Below, piece by piece: positions 1 to 8,348 of a stretch of DNA of 64,000 nt. A program made the position numbers and the translations under genes. The notes below the pieces were generated by a model, which saw nothing but the letters and a program-made list of their open reading frames with translations, was not told the origin of the DNA and made no database searches. This DNA comes from Poriferisodalis sp965208485 (lineage in GTDB: Bacteria; Actinomycetota; Acidimicrobiia; Acidimicrobiales; Poriferisodalaceae): positions 2,542,001 to 2,606,000 of the forward strand of contig NZ_OZ242344.1 in assembly GCF_965208485.1 (NCBI RefSeq). The letters run 5' to 3'. The stretch's first letter is position 1; the number at the start of each line of letters is the position of its first letter.

Positions 1-74
1 ACCTGCAGACAATGCGCCGCCGACAATGGGCCGCAGCCAAATGCCTCCGGGCACTCGCCCCAGGGGAGGCCCCT

Positions 75-1445
75 ATGTCCGATGCAATCGGGACGATCTC
101 GAATCGCGAACGACCGCAGGACTACGTGCTGCGCCGCGTCACCGAGCGGGGCGTGCGACTGATCCGCCTGTGGTTCACCGACGTAGCGGGTCAGCTGAAG
201 TCGTTCGCCATCTCGCCGGCCGAGCTCGAAACGGCCTTCACCCAGGGCATGGTGTTCGACGGATCGTCCATCGAGGGCTTCAGCCGCATCGCCGAGGCGG
301 ACATGGTGGCACGGCCCGACCCCGAGACCTTCGAGCTGATGGCCTCACGCAGCGGCCAGGGAGGCGAGGACATCTCGGCCCGCATGTTCTGCGACATCAC
401 CGCCGCCGACGGCGCCCGCTTTGATGGCGACCCCAGGGGTGTGCTGCGGCGGGTCATGGACCGGGCGCATGCTGCGGGCTACACGTTCTACGTCGCACCC
501 GAGATGGAGTACTTCCTGTTCGAACCCGACCGGGTCGACGGGCGGCCCGTGCCGCTGGACGGCGGGAGCTACTTCGACCTCACCACCGCTGACATCGCGT
601 CGGACATCCGCCACCGCACGCTGAGCGCGCTGGAGGCGATGGGCATCCCGGTCGAGTACTCGTTCCACGAGGACGCGCCGTCCCAGCATGAGATCGACCT
701 GCGCTACTCCGACGCGCTCACCATGGCCGACAGCGTGATGACCTTCCGCCTGCTGGTGCGCGAGATCGCCTTCGAGCACGGCGTGCACGCCACGTTCATG
801 CCCAAGCCGCTGGCAGGGGTGCAGGGCTCGGGCATGCACACCCACCTGTCGCTGTTCTCCGAAGGGCGCAACGCCTTCAGCGATCCCAGCGCTGCGGACG
901 GGCTGTCCGATGTGGCCCGGGGCTTCGTGGCCGGCCTGCTGACCCACGCACGGGAGATCACCGCCGTCACCAACCAGCTCGTCAACAGCTACAAACGGCT
1001 GATCGCCGGATACGAGGCGCCGGTGGCCATCTCGTGGGCACGCAGCAACCGGGCGGCGCTCATCCGGGTGCCGCCGACCCGCACCGAGCGGGAGGAATCG
1101 ACACGGGTCGAGTACCGGGCGCCCGACCCCGCCTGCAATCCGTACCTCGCCTTCGCGGTCATCCTGGCGGCCGGGCTGGCGGGCATCGAGCGGGGCTACC
1201 AACTGCCGCCCGAGACTCCCCCGTCGATCACCGGCTACAGCGACCACGGCGGTCCTTCCTACGGGCATCATCTGCCCGCCTCGCTGGACGAAGCGCTCGA
1301 CGAGATGGAAGGCAGCGCGCTGGTGGCCGAGACGCTGGGCCAGCATCTGTTCCGGTGGTTCCTGCGCAACAAGCGGCGCGAATGGTCGGCGTACCAGACG
1401 CAGGTGACCCAGTTCGAGTTGGACAACTACTTCGCCGCAGTTTGA
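75..1445 (+). CDS. glnA: glutamine synthetase, type I
   Basis: ATP-dependent ligation of ammonia to glutamate; cytosolic, normally a dodecamer. The 456-residue product has the family landmarks: FDGSSIEGF near residue 61, the EMEYF glutamates near 143, the GSGMHTH ammonia/ATP loop near 255 and the NRAALIR arginine segment near 330. The ATG at 75 is preferred over an in-frame ATG at 12 because GGGGAGG lies 7 nt upstream and the protein then has normal length. No NLYDLP-type adenylylation tyrosine is visible near the C-terminus, so this looks like a GlnA2-like form not controlled by GlnE; that is inference. The regulator glnR starts 9 nt downstream. Confidence 0.95.
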   Translation: MSDAIGTISNRERPQDYVLRRVTERGVRLIRLWFTDVAGQLKSFAISPAELETAFTQGMVFDGSSIEGFSRIAEADMVARPDPETFELMASRSGQGGEDISARMFCDITAADGARFDGDPRGVLRRVMDRAHAAGYTFYVAPEMEYFLFEPDRVDGRPVPLDGGSYFDLTTADIASDIRHRTLSALEAMGIPVEYSFHEDAPSQHEIDLRYSDALTMADSVMTFRLLVREIAFEHGVHATFMPKPLAGVQGSGMHTHLSLFSEGRNAFSDPSAADGLSDVARGFVAGLLTHAREITAVTNQLVNSYKRLIAGYEAPVAISWARSNRAALIRVPPTRTEREESTRVEYRAPDPACNPYLAFAVILAAGLAGIERGYQLPPETPPSITGYSDHGGPSYGHHLPASLDEALDEMEGSALVAETLGQHLFRWFLRNKRREWSAYQTQVTQFELDNYFAAV

Positions 1446-1454
1446 ATCTTGGGC

Positions 1455-2123
1455 ATGTACGCCGTCCATCCCGAAACCGTGAGCCCCGAGCTGGCGCAAT
1501 TCCTGGACCTCGGCGGCTATGGGTGGAAGCCGGTGGCCAACGCCGCTGACGTGACCGCTGATGCCCCTGCCGAAGGATGGAGGGGAGCGATCATCCGCCT
1601 CGACAGCGGGGCCGGCGACATCGATGCGGCATGGGCGGTGGCACGGGCGCTGCGGGAGAGCGGCACATGCGTGCTGGTGCTGGTGCGCGGCAACGCACTT
1701 GACGAGCTGACGATGCGCGACGAGCTGTTCGACGACTTCTGCCTGGACCCGTTTCACCCCCGCGAGTTGGAAGCTCGGCTGGCGCACCTGGCGGCGGCGT
1801 CGAACGGCGGATCCACCGAGATCATCGAATACGGACCGTTGCGCATCAATCTCGACACCTACGAAGCCGTGGTGGACGAGCACCCGCTGGATCTCACCTA
1901 CATGGAGTACGAACTGCTGCGCTTCTTGGCGTCGCAGCCGGGGCGGGTGTTCACGCGCGAGGCGTTGCTGAACCAAGTGTGGGGGTATGAGTACTACGGG
2001 GGCGCCCGGACGGTGGATGTTCATATCCGGCGGCTGCGAGCCAAACTCGGCGAGGAAAACGCTGATCTGATCCAGACGGTTCGGTCGGTTGGGTATCGGT
2101 TGGGGACGTATCGCTGGCGCTGA
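1455..2123 (+). CDS. glnR: GlnR-type orphan response regulator (OmpR family)
   Basis: Winged-helix regulator of 222 residues. Residues 125-220 are a classical OmpR DNA-binding domain (LTYMEYELLRFL, then VWGYEYYGG and TVDVHIRRLRAKLG). The N-terminal half has a receiver-like outline but lacks the acidic pocket and phosphorylatable Asp of working receivers, as in actinobacterial GlnR, which controls nitrogen genes without a dedicated kinase. Its position directly behind glnA (9 nt) supports the assignment. An in-frame TTG at 1449 is an alternative start; neither has a strong ribosome-binding site. It could instead be another OmpR-type regulator, but sequence and context both point to GlnR. Confidence 0.85.
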   Translation: MYAVHPETVSPELAQFLDLGGYGWKPVANAADVTADAPAEGWRGAIIRLDSGAGDIDAAWAVARALRESGTCVLVLVRGNALDELTMRDELFDDFCLDPFHPRELEARLAHLAAASNGGSTEIIEYGPLRINLDTYEAVVDEHPLDLTYMEYELLRFLASQPGRVFTREALLNQVWGYEYYGGARTVDVHIRRLRAKLGEENADLIQTVRSVGYRLGTYRWR

Positions 2124-2127
2124 GTTT

Positions 2128-2294
2128 CTGCGCGCCCGGGGGGGCACAGCGCGCTCGGCCCGGGGGCGCAGGGGCGACGGCACCCGTGCTTCAAACAGAT
2201 GAAGCGCGACGTTTGCTTGGGGTTGATGTGCTTGGGGCGCTTCATAACTGCGCGCGGGCACCATCGCCCCTGCGCCCCCCTCGTTGGTCTGTGC
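2128..2294 (+). repeat. family A hairpin repeat, copy 1
   Basis: Long imperfect palindrome starting 5 nt after the glnR stop. Left arm GGGGCGACGG pairs with CCATCGCCCC. A conserved inner piece (GTGCTTCAAACAGATGAAGC, then GCGCTTCATAACTG) forms the upper stem. It is nearly identical to copy 2 (6006-6148) over its main part, including the tail CCTCGTTGGTCTGTGC. It may act as a terminator or mRNA 3' stabiliser. Confidence 0.85.
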
Positions 2295-2386
2295 CTCTCG
2301 TCGTTCGTGTCTGCATTGCGCGCGGGCACGCTGCCACCGCACATCCCTCACGTTGAAACCGGCGATGCGGCTAGCGTGCGGCGGCG

Positions 2387-2848
2387 ATGGCTGAACCAGC
2401 AATTGACAAGCTCCGTCGACTCGTTACGGCGGAAAACGGACTCTGCACCTTCGCTTGCCTCGACGCCAGCGGCGGGCCGCACGTGTCGATCATCAACGCC
2501 GGAGTGATGGACAATCCGCTCACCGGGGAGGCCAGCGTGGCCTGCGTCGTTCGCGCCGATGCCCGCAAGGCACGGCTGCTGAGGGCAGACCCGAGGGCGG
2601 CAATCGCATTCCGGCATCGCTGGGATTGGGTCGCGGCCCACGGCACTGCACAGCTCATCGGACTCGACGATCCCGCCGAGGGGATCGCCGACGCCGACAT
2701 TCCGGAGCTGCTGCGCGAGGTCTTCCGCTCTGCCGGCGGCACACATGAGGATTGGGACGAATACGACCGAGTCATGGCTGCCGAGCGCCGACTGGCGATC
2801 TTCGTGACGCTGGACCACATCACGTCCAACACCGGCAGCATCATCTGA
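2387..2848 (+). CDS. pyridoxamine-phosphate-oxidase-like flavin/F420 protein
   Basis: 153-residue split-barrel protein of the PPOX class, whose members bind FMN or F420 and reduce small substrates in the cytosol. Seen: the N-terminal pattern LCTFACLDASGGPHVS (strand pair that begins the barrel), then a KARLLRADPRAAIAF segment and the WVAAHGTAQ strand. These are typical of the subgroup often annotated F420-dependent, but the cofactor cannot be decided here. The Rid-family gene follows 19 nt later, so the two are probably co-transcribed. Confidence 0.75.
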   Translation: MAEPAIDKLRRLVTAENGLCTFACLDASGGPHVSIINAGVMDNPLTGEASVACVVRADARKARLLRADPRAAIAFRHRWDWVAAHGTAQLIGLDDPAEGIADADIPELLREVFRSAGGTHEDWDEYDRVMAAERRLAIFVTLDHITSNTGSII

Positions 2849-2867
2849 TTCAGCTGGGAGGCATCTC

Positions 2868-3215
2868 ATGGCAGCACCTGTAGCGCACTACTCCAAGTGG
2901 TACCGAGCCGGTGACTTCGTGTTCGTTTCGGGTCAGATCGGCCTACGCGACGGAGCACTCGTCGACGGCGTCGAAGCGCAGGCACGCGAGGTGCTTGCAA
3001 ACGTCGCCGAGGCCCTCGCCGAGGCGGGCGGCGGATACGACGACGTCGTGAAGTGCCTCGTGTTCATGACCGACATCGGCAATTTCTCGCTGATCAACTC
3101 GATCTATGCCGAGGCCTTCGGCGAGCACCGACCGGCTCGCAGTGCCATCGGCGTAGCGGCGCTGCCGCTGGGGGCCGAAGTCGAGATCGAGGCCATCGCC
3201 TTCCTGCCCGAGTAA
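2868..3215 (+). CDS. RidA/YjgF-family enamine/imine deaminase
   Basis: 115-residue trimeric Rid protein; members hydrolyse reactive enamine/imine intermediates released by PLP enzymes. Seen: the SGQIGLRDG strand near residue 21, the conserved Arg at about 91 (RPARSAIGVAALPLGAEVEIE), which binds the substrate carboxylate in RidA, and full family length. GGGAGG 9 nt upstream fixes the ATG. It forms a likely pair with the preceding flavin protein. The substrate is unknown. Confidence 0.85.
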   Translation: MAAPVAHYSKWYRAGDFVFVSGQIGLRDGALVDGVEAQAREVLANVAEALAEAGGGYDDVVKCLVFMTDIGNFSLINSIYAEAFGEHRPARSAIGVAALPLGAEVEIEAIAFLPE

Positions 3216-3251
3216 CCATCTCGCGGGCTGCGCATCACTACGCTGCGACCC

Positions 3252-3407
3252 ATGGCCGGCGCCATCATCATCGTGATCGTGCTCCTGCTGAGCCCATTCA
3301 TCATCACCATCTCGCTGGCCGCGGTTGCCGCAGTGCTGGGCAAGCTGCTCGACGATGACGCAGAAGCCCGCCACGAAGGCAGCTCCCTCGTCGAAACCAA
3401 CTTCTAA
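3252..3407 (+). CDS. small single-span membrane protein
   Basis: 51 residues beginning MAGAIIIVIVLLLSPF. One hydrophobic helix covers about residues 3-31, followed by a short acidic tail (LLDDDAEARHE). No family is recognised. Its TAA stop lies inside the CTAA target duplication of the neighbouring IS5-family element, so the insertion landed exactly on the stop codon and left the protein unchanged. There is no clear ribosome-binding site. Confidence 0.5.
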   Translation: MAGAIIIVIVLLLSPFIITISLAAVAAVLGKLLDDDAEARHEGSSLVETNF

Positions 3408-4364
3408 GAGCGTCAGCGGATAGGTGGTTCGGTGGGCTGCCAGCGGTTGCGGTGGTCGATGAGTTTGATGACGATGATGAGCGTTATGGCGAGGGCGAGT
3501 TGGGCGAGGCGGTGCTGGGGTTTGCGGTCGGTGTTGCGTCGTAGCTGCCCGTAGTTGGACAGCCAGGAGTTGGTGCGCTCCACTGTCCAGCGCAGCCCCA
3601 TGGGGGCGGCGGCCGGTTTGGGGTCTGTGGTTGTGGGGGGCCGCTTGGCGGGCCGCTCGATGTCGGCGATGCCTGCTTTGTGGACGGCCCGGTCGACGCG
3701 GGCGCCGATGTAGCCGCGGTCGAGATGGACGGTTTCGATGTCGTGGTGCAGGCCTCGGCGTTCGATCTCGGCGAGGGTGGGCTCGAACAGCATGATGTCG
3801 TTGCGGTTCGCGCCGTCGGCGGCCCACGCGACCGGGGTGCCCGCCGCGTCGGTCGCCAGCGACCACTTCCAGCCCAGTTTCCGCCTGTCAACAGGGCTTT
3901 TGCCAGTCCCCGCCCCGCCGCAAGGGGCCTTGTGGACCGAGCCGTCGACGCACAGATCGGCGAGCCGCAGGCCCATGATGCGGTCCCACGCGGCGATCGC
4001 CTCGGCCGCGATGTGATCGAACACCCCGGCGGCGACCCATTCGTCGCGGCGCGACCGCAGCGTCGTGTCAGACACCTCGCCGTCCAACAGGTGCTCAACG
4101 GACTCCCACGAGCAGCCCGTCACCAGCCTGATGATGATCCCCCGCAGGCACAGCCGATCCGATATCCGAGGCCGGTGACAGCCCAGCGGATGCGACCGGG
4201 GACGAGCCAACCGCGGCTCGACCGCAGCCCAGATGACATCCACCACCACCTTGCTCAAAGCGCGCATGATGAAACCGGCCTCCACGGTCGTCAAGTTCAG
4301 GACAACCCGACCAATACACCGGCGAACCAGACGACCCGTGGACGGCCGCCTATCCGCGCGGCCT
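3408..4364 (-). mobile_element. IS5-family insertion sequence
   Basis: 957-bp element with one transposase gene. Imperfect terminal inverted repeats share GCGGATAGG near both ends (3416-3425 and 4350-4358). A 4-bp CTAA duplication flanks it (3404-3407 and 4365-4368), as expected for the YTAR target of IS5 relatives. The right-hand CTAA also abuts the IS1380-family element. Confidence 0.85.
3413..4267 (-). CDS. IS5-family transposase (DDE)
   Basis: About 284-residue DDE transposase. The three catalytic regions are visible: CVDGSVHKAP (first Asp), HLDRGYIG (second Asp) and RWTVERTNSWL (Glu). The N-terminal region has the RISDRLCLRGIIIRLVTGCSW block common in this family. The ATG at 4267 follows GGAGG; an in-frame TTG at 4294 would add nine residues. 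The frame is intact with no stop or frameshift, so the element may be active. Confidence 0.9.
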   Translation of the reverse strand: MRALSKVVVDVIWAAVEPRLARPRSHPLGCHRPRISDRLCLRGIIIRLVTGCSWESVEHLLDGEVSDTTLRSRRDEWVAAGVFDHIAAEAIAAWDRIMGLRLADLCVDGSVHKAPCGGAGTGKSPVDRRKLGWKWSLATDAAGTPVAWAADGANRNDIMLFEPTLAEIERRGLHHDIETVHLDRGYIGARVDRAVHKAGIADIERPAKRPPTTTDPKPAAAPMGLRWTVERTNSWLSNYGQLRRNTDRKPQHRLAQLALAITLIIVIKLIDHRNRWQPTEPPIR

Positions 4365-4369
4365 CTAAG

Positions 4370-5998
4370 CCCAGATCCACCGGTGGGGTGTGCGGTGTCG
4401 GGTTGGGCGGGATGTCGGTGGCGCGGTTTGTCGTGGGGGCGGGGTGAGGGCTGGGCGGACGCGTGGTTGGTCGGCGTCGGCTCGGGGGTTGGTTTGTGTG
4501 CTGCGCCTGGGGTGTGCTGCGCGGCGCTGCGTGGCGCTGGGGTTTGCTCAGCAGCGCTGGGGCAGGTTGCGGATGTGTCGCAGCGCGGCGGTGAACTGGG
4601 CTGCCCAGGGCCATTTGGCGGGCAGCCGCAGGGTGGGTCGGCCGCTGCGGTTGACGAGCCGGGCGGGGATGTTGAGCAGGCGTCGGGCGATGGTGGCTGC
4701 GACGGTGAGCTTGCGGGGTTCGTGGACCCGGCCGATGCGCGCGGTCCAGCGTGCGATGTTGTGGGCGAGGACGGCGAAGGCGAGCCAGGCGGCGTTGGCC
4801 GCGAACCGTCCTGAGGGGCTGTGGGCGAGGCCGCCGGCTTTGAGGTCCTTGATTGCTTGTTCGACGCGGGCGTGGGCGCGGTAGGCGGTGTCGGCTGCTT
4901 TGGTGTCGAGCTCGTCGTCGTCGATGTCGGTGACGAACGCGTGGTGGCGCCAGTTCGGCCACAGCTCGGCTTGGTCGCCGACGAGGCGGGTGCGGCGCAC
5001 CACGAGGCGGACCGTGCGCTTGGGCTTGCCCGCAGCGCGTCGGCCGCTGGTCAGCGTGGCCTGGGCGACCTGGGCTTCGCCGTCGTCGGTGTAGCCGATC
5101 GGTGTCCAGTCGTCGTCGCCGATGGCGGCGATCGCCTTGTCGACAGCAGGGTTGCGGGCGATCGCGATCAGGAACCTCGTGCCGTGCGCGTCGAGCTTGT
5201 CGATCAGGTCCCACGAGAAGAACCCCGCGTCAGCTCGAAGCGTGAGCGCCGCGCCCGGCGCCAGGCGGCGCACCCGCGCCAAGGTCTCCGCGGCGAAATC
5301 GACGTGTCCCCGCTGCGAGGAGCCCTTGCGCATCCGGGAGTGCACGATCTCACCGGTGTCGTCGCGGGCCGCCACCAGCGGGTGATAGCCGAGCCGCCCG
5401 CCGTGGCCGTACGCGGCGCCGTGCTTCGCGTCGCTGTGCACCTCGCACAGCGTGGAGTCGATGTCGACCGTGATCGCTTCCGCGGCCGGGGCGGCCCCAG
5501 CAGCCCACGCACGGCCCAACGCGAGCTCCTGGGCGCGGTCGAGCTGGCGCACATGACCCCACGAGAACGACCTCGCGAACGTCCCCAGCGTGGACGGCGC
5601 CACCGGCGCGAACCCCAGCACCGACCCAGCCGAGCCGGCCCGCAGCCGATCCGCGTCAGAGAAGAACGACCCGCCCACCAGCATCGAGCACACCGCCGTG
5701 AGCACCTTCGCTCCCGACCCGCGGCCCGCCGCCGGCGGACGCACCGTCTCGTCGATCAAGCCCTCCAAGCCCAGCCGGCCCGCCAGCGTGCCCACCGCCA
5801 GCAGACCCGCGTCCCCCACCAAAGAGCCCTCGTCGAACACTGCCTCGACCCGGTCCAACAACCGCGTATCATCGCTCACAGAAAGTGCCTCCCGTCATGG
5901 CATCACGCCGCGTTCTCACAACCGGCAAAATGCCACGTCAGGAGGCCTTTCTGGTGGACGCAAACCCCCACCAGCCCAACCGAACCGGTGGATCGGGG
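4370..5998 (-). mobile_element. IS1380-family insertion sequence
   Basis: 1.63-kb element with terminal inverted repeats CCCAGATCCACCGGT (4370-4384) and its near-perfect complement at 5984-5998 (14 of 15 match). CTAAG flanks both sides (4365-4369, 5999-6003). It sits immediately beside the IS5-family element with a shared CTAA. Confidence 0.88.
4548..5879 (-). CDS. IS1380-family transposase
   Basis: 443 residues, GTG start. Typical IS1380 features: TVDIDSTLCEVHS (first catalytic Asp), the HGGRLGYHPLVA stretch, TLRADAGFFSWDLID (second Asp) and ARVEQAIKDLKAGGLAHSPSG (third acidic residue) followed by FAVLAHNIARW. The frame is uninterrupted and the inverted repeats are present, so it looks complete. 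Confidence 0.93.
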   Translation of the reverse strand: MSDDTRLLDRVEAVFDEGSLVGDAGLLAVGTLAGRLGLEGLIDETVRPPAAGRGSGAKVLTAVCSMLVGGSFFSDADRLRAGSAGSVLGFAPVAPSTLGTFARSFSWGHVRQLDRAQELALGRAWAAGAAPAAEAITVDIDSTLCEVHSDAKHGAAYGHGGRLGYHPLVAARDDTGEIVHSRMRKGSSQRGHVDFAAETLARVRRLAPGAALTLRADAGFFSWDLIDKLDAHGTRFLIAIARNPAVDKAIAAIGDDDWTPIGYTDDGEAQVAQATLTSGRRAAGKPKRTVRLVVRRTRLVGDQAELWPNWRHHAFVTDIDDDELDTKAADTAYRAHARVEQAIKDLKAGGLAHSPSGRFAANAAWLAFAVLAHNIARWTARIGRVHEPRKLTVAATIARRLLNIPARLVNRSGRPTLRLPAKWPWAAQFTAALRHIRNLPQRC

Positions 5999-6005
5999 CT
6001 AAGGG

Positions 6006-6148
6006 CACAGACCAACGAGGGGGGCGCAGGGGCGATGGTGCCCGCGCGCAGTTATGAAGCGCCCCAAGCACATCAACCCCAGGCAAACGTCGCGCTTCAT
6101 CTGTTTGAAGCACGGGTGCCGTCGCCCCTGCGCCCCCCGGGCGCGCAG
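6006..6148 (-). repeat. family A hairpin repeat, copy 2
   Basis: Minus-strand copy nearly identical to copy 1. In its own orientation it begins about 15 nt after the stop of the upstream fusion gene (stop at 6163), matching the after-stop position of most other copies. The IS1380 right end abuts it. Confidence 0.85.
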
Positions 6149-6162
6149 CAACAGGCCGGGGG

Positions 6163-7785
6163 TCAGCGACCGGTGGGGAGTTGGGGTGGGCAGCCTCGGC
6201 TGAGCCAGGTGGCGGCGGCCACTGCGGCGAATACTGCATCGCCGGCAGGCACCGGGGGCTGCCGCGTGGGTTCGATCGTGACCTCGATGTGGGGGGTATC
6301 GACCGAGCGGGCGATGCCGAAGCTGCGGATGGTCAAGTCGCCGATCTCGCCGTCGGCATCTACCGACAGCGACTCCGACGTCACCCAGCTCCATGCCATG
6401 TGGCTGGCGCCGATGACGTAGCTGCGCAATGTGGTCATATCGAGCGGGTCGCCGGCATCGACCTGCACCTCAATGCCGGCTGGGCCGACTGTGGCTTGGG
6501 CGGTGGCGTCCTTGGGGGAGATGACCTCGACGGTCGCGGTGCTCGCATCCAGCGACTCGCCGGCCCGCAGACGACGCAGGGCCGCAGCCAGCATCTGGGC
6601 CTCTGCCCAGACGGCGGCGCGCAGATCCATTGACGTCGGCGGTCCCGGCAGGTCGACTTCGACGACGTCGACAGCGGGCAGCGCCGAGCGCAGCACGTCA
6701 GCCGCGCCGGGTGTGCGTGCGATGTGAACGATCCCCGTGCCGTCAGCGCGCAGGCCCGCGGCCAACGGCGGCCGTTTCGGGCCGCGCCGCACGACGTCTT
6801 CGCGTGACCACAGCACCCGGACCGAATCGCCCAACTCATCTGCGAGCCGTCGGGCCTCATCGCCCACCGGCGACACGACCTTGCCGCCGAAGGCCCCGCC
6901 GTTCGCGAGTGGATCGGACGGCTCGCCGCCCGGCACGCACCACGCGGCGTCAGTCTCGAGGTAACCGGGCTCGGTCCAGCAGGTGGACAGGCGAATGTCC
7001 CACTGCTGGCCTGCCTCAGACAACTCGATGGGCGGGACAGCTTCGAGCGTGGTGTGGCGTCCCTGCACCTTGTCGGCCTGCCGGCGCGCCTGGGCCAAGC
7101 TGCCAGCCGCGTGCCAGTCGCCGGTCGGACCGGCGACAGCCGTGAGCGTGCGAGGCGGAGCGCCGTCGGCACCGAATGCGAACGCACCCAGCACGCTGGC
7201 GGACACCGACCGCTGGGGACCGCCGGTCTCGAGGCCGGCCCGGTGGGCAGCGGCAGACGGATCACGTTCGGACGCCTGTTCATGTCCGCTCTTGTTCCCA
7301 ATCTCGATCGGAACCAGGCTCACGGGCCGCTCGGGCCACGGCTTCGCCCTTCGGCTCAGCCTCTCGACTGGGGTTGTGGTGGCATGGGCGGCCGCCTCGC
7401 GGATGGTCTGCCAGCCCGTGCATCGGCACAAATGAGCCGCAAGCGCCTTGTCGACCGTCAAGCGGTCGGACAGGTCGGCGCCGCGGCGCTCGTGACCCAC
7501 CAGCCGGCACACGATGCCGGGCGTGCAGAAACCGCACTGCGAGGCACCGCAGACAAGGAAGGCCTCAGTCCAGCGCTGCTGCTCGTCGGGACTCAGCCCG
7601 GCGGCCGTGGTGATATGCCTGCCGGCAACCCGGCGAGCCGGCGTGACGCAAGCCACCCGTGGTGCGTCGTCCACCAGCACCGTGCAGCAGCCGCATTGGC
7701 CCTGCGGGCTGCACCCGTCGAGCACCGCTTCGATGCCGAGGTGGTCGCGCAGCGCTCCCAGCAGCGTGTCACCGTCGTCAGGCAC
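6163..7785 (-). CDS. [2Fe-2S] protein fused to a shortened xanthine-dehydrogenase-type molybdopterin domain
   Basis: The N-terminal ~130 residues are a CoxS/XDH small subunit: CSPQGQCGCC for the plant-type cluster, then CGASQCGFCTPG and HLCRCTGW for the second cluster. After a linker that carries a family B repeat, about 330 residues resemble pieces of the molybdopterin large subunit (NGGAFGGK, LWSREDVVRRGPKR, and a C-terminal RSFGIARSVDTPHIEV block). This is far shorter than a real large subunit (over 700 residues), and the FAD subunit is absent, so the enzyme is reduced or decaying. The GTG at 7785 is conservative: homologous strand sequence (LQFVVDGNAVEV) continues upstream without an ATG, up to a CTG overlapping the erpA-like stop. 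Confidence 0.65.
   Translation of the reverse strand: MPDDGDTLLGALRDHLGIEAVLDGCSPQGQCGCCTVLVDDAPRVACVTPARRVAGRHITTAAGLSPDEQQRWTEAFLVCGASQCGFCTPGIVCRLVGHERRGADLSDRLTVDKALAAHLCRCTGWQTIREAAAHATTTPVERLSRRAKPWPERPVSLVPIEIGNKSGHEQASERDPSAAAHRAGLETGGPQRSVSASVLGAFAFGADGAPPRTLTAVAGPTGDWHAAGSLAQARRQADKVQGRHTTLEAVPPIELSEAGQQWDIRLSTCWTEPGYLETDAAWCVPGGEPSDPLANGGAFGGKVVSPVGDEARRLADELGDSVRVLWSREDVVRRGPKRPPLAAGLRADGTGIVHIARTPGAADVLRSALPAVDVVEVDLPGPPTSMDLRAAVWAEAQMLAAALRRLRAGESLDASTATVEVISPKDATAQATVGPAGIEVQVDAGDPLDMTTLRSYVIGASHMAWSWVTSESLSVDADGEIGDLTIRSFGIARSVDTPHIEVTIEPTRQPPVPAGDAVFAAVAAATWLSRGCPPQLPTGR
7284..7364 (+). repeat. family B repeat, copy 1 (inside a gene)
   Basis: About 80 bp beginning CCGCTCTTGTTCCCAATCTC and containing CACGGGCCGCTCGGGCCACG. 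It lies inside the minus-strand fusion gene at the hinge between its two domains, where it encodes AKPWPERPVSLVPIEIGNKS. Confidence 0.85.
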
Positions 7786-7889
7786 TTCGACGGCATTGCC
7801 GTCGACGACAAACTGAAGCGTGGCACCGACGTGAGCTTGCCCGGAAGCCCGCTCAGAGTCGGGCGGTTCGGGTTGGGGCTGAGCGCGGC

Positions 7890-8225
7890 TCAGCTGAACG
7901 AGTTGCCGCAGCCGCAGGTGCGCTGCGCGTTGGGATTGTCGATCGCGAACCCCGAACCCATCAGCCCATCGGTGAAATCGAGCGTGGCGCCTTCGAGCAA
8001 TTGCGCGCTCATCGGGTCAGAGACAACCGTGATCTCGCCGTACGACTTGGACATGTCGTCGGCAGCGACCTCGGAATCGAAGAACATCTCGTAGCTGAAG
8101 CCCGAGCAGCCGCCAGGCCGGACAGCGACGCGCAGCGCCAACTCCGGCTCGCCGCCGGACTCAGCGAGTTCTTGGATGATGAGTTCTTGGACCTTCTCAG
8201 CGGCGGTATCGGTCAGCGTGATCAC
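7890..8225 (-). CDS. erpA: A-type iron-sulfur carrier (ErpA/IscA family)
   Basis: 111-residue HesB/IscA-like protein that delivers Fe-S clusters to apoproteins. The three cluster cysteines are present: GGCSGFSYEM and the C-terminal TCGCGNSFS. The GTG at 8225 follows AGGAG by 8 nt and gives the family N-terminus (ITLTDTAAEKV). It is divergent from the Mrp gene, another Fe-S assembly factor, and upstream of the [2Fe-2S] fusion gene with which it may form an operon. Confidence 0.92.
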   Translation of the reverse strand: MITLTDTAAEKVQELIIQELAESGGEPELALRVAVRPGGCSGFSYEMFFDSEVAADDMSKSYGEITVVSDPMSAQLLEGATLDFTDGLMGSGFAIDNPNAQRTCGCGNSFS

Positions 8226-8348
8226 TACGGCGACTCCTGGATCAGCCCTTCTCGGGCACACCTTCTGACGTCGATGCTAGTGCCATCAATCCGGATTTCA
8301 CAGGTGAGCTTCGTGGGCCAGCGCACGCCGCCATTACCCTGCGGAAAC

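Noticed and set aside
345..2402. Very long open frame antisense to glnA and glnR
   Set aside because: High-GC codon bias leaves the opposite strand open; it shows no protein-family motif and covers two well-supported genes.
7659..8348. N-terminal extension of the Mrp gene
   Set aside because: It is antisense to the erpA-like and fusion genes; homology begins at the DUF59 domain after 8349.
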